DNA of 21,072 bases from a virus: IMG/VR virus record IMGVR_UViG_3300020125_000248, positions 1-21,072 of that record. One strand, written 5' to 3'. Below the pieces are notes generated by a model. The model was not told the origin of the DNA, made no database searches, and worked only from the letters and a program-made list of their open reading frames with translations. This document shows, in pieces, positions 20,619-21,072 of this stretch; the first letter of the stretch is position 1, and each line of letters opens with the position of its first letter. The position numbers and the translations under genes were made by a program.

Positions 20619-21072
20619 GTGACCGCCAAACCCACCCGCATCGCGGCCGCCGCCATCGCCGCCGCCATCACACTCACCGCCGCCGGCTGCTCCACCACCA
20701 CCGGCAACGCAAAACCAGTCACCTGCACCCAGCAGCTCCTCGTCATCGCCGACGCCCAGTTCGCCTCCACCGACACGGCCATCCGCGCATCCGAACCCTG
20801 GGTCTACGAGATCGCCCAAGGCATGACACCCGAGGCCAGCCTCTCCACCACCGTCTCCGACGCCATGGCCCAGTCCTCCGCCGCCACCCAGGAACACACC
20901 CAGCAGACCGACCAGGTCGGCGCCTGCCCGGCCGCCCAGTCCGACTGGACCTATGGCCAGCTGTTCGACCCCACCGTCCAGGCCGGGGTCGCCGCGACCG
21001 TCGCGATCGGCGACGCATCCGACTACCCGGTCTCCGCGTCCGCCGGCCGCGCCGCACAGGACAAGATCGCCG
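20619..21072 (+). CDS. Secreted lipoprotein, partial at right edge
   Basis: The GTG at 20619 has CCAAGGA about nine bases upstream; the frame stays open for 151 codons to the end of the window. The N-terminus is a classic lipoprotein signal: TAKPTR, then a hydrophobic IAAAAIAAAITLTAAG, then C24 followed by STTTGN. After lipidation the protein would sit outside the membrane. The mature part is helical and Gln/Thr/Ala-rich (TCTQQLLVIADAQFAST, TPEASLSTTVSDAMAQSSAA, GACPAAQSDWTYGQL) with further Cys residues that could bond. Phage-encoded lipoproteins can block superinfection; that is a hypothesis here. The end of the gene and any fold lie outside the window. Confidence 0.75.
   Translation, partial: MTAKPTRIAAAAIAAAITLTAAGCSTTTGNAKPVTCTQQLLVIADAQFASTDTAIRASEPWVYEIAQGMTPEASLSTTVSDAMAQSSAATQEHTQQTDQVGACPAAQSDWTYGQLFDPTVQAGVAATVAIGDASDYPVSASAGRAAQDKIA

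Noticed and set aside
1-21072. tRNA genes, insertion sequences, CRISPR arrays
   Set aside because: I saw no tRNA-like cloverleaf, transposase gene or spaced repeat array; a covariance search would be needed to exclude weak RNA genes.

Overview
The window is 21 kb of very GC-rich DNA (strong G/C third-position bias, many GTG starts, ATGA/GTGA stop-start overlaps). It carries most of a temperate siphovirus of an actinobacterial host. The host genus cannot be fixed from sequence alone. The protein families are those of actinophages: HK97-type head, G/GT tail chaperone, tyrosine integrase, RecB-like exonuclease plus RecT.

Left half (1-13,003, all + strand): late genes in virion-assembly order. 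They are an HNH-terminase large subunit fusion, a portal, a prohead protease broken by an in-frame amber codon, the major capsid protein flanked by two RNA hairpins, a small PKD-like protein, head-tail connectors, the tail tube, an HK97 gp10-like protein, tail chaperones G/GT, a repeat-rich tape measure protein, a hub-like minor tail protein and a short fibre. Lysis follows: a 40-residue membrane protein (holin candidate) just upstream of an amidase endolysin.

Middle (13,004-15,720): the lysogeny module. A bidirectional hairpin separates it from the late genes. A small minus-strand gene and a plus-strand MerR-type HTH gene diverge. A compact attP-like region with paired arm-type repeats and a decamer array lies against the 3' end of a minus-strand tyrosine integrase. 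Upstream of and coupled to integrase is an XRE-type repressor whose reading frame is broken. Repressor and a small HTH gene are transcribed divergently from promoters whose -35 hexamers overlap; the repressor message is predicted to be leaderless.

Right part (15,720-21,072): early genes, mostly + strand. They include a CxxC protein, a PD-(D/E)XK exonuclease and RecT (RecET-like pair), a tail-anchored membrane protein, a winged-helix protein followed by a 390-bp gene-free stretch of palindromic and iteron-like repeats (candidate replication origin), a double zinc-ribbon protein, an Hjc-like nuclease and a lipoprotein running off the right edge. A minus-strand orphan gene sits at 15,778-16,035.

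Because late, attP/int and early genes are contiguous with attP apparently whole, the DNA looks like a free or circularised phage genome rather than an integrated prophage. The broken protease and broken repressor suggest a defective or mutated genome, or base-call errors. The most interesting items are the amber-interrupted protease, the HNH-TerL fusion, the matching repeat arrays at both ends of the tape measure, the attP architecture, the overlapping promoter switch, the origin-like region and the terminal lipoprotein.
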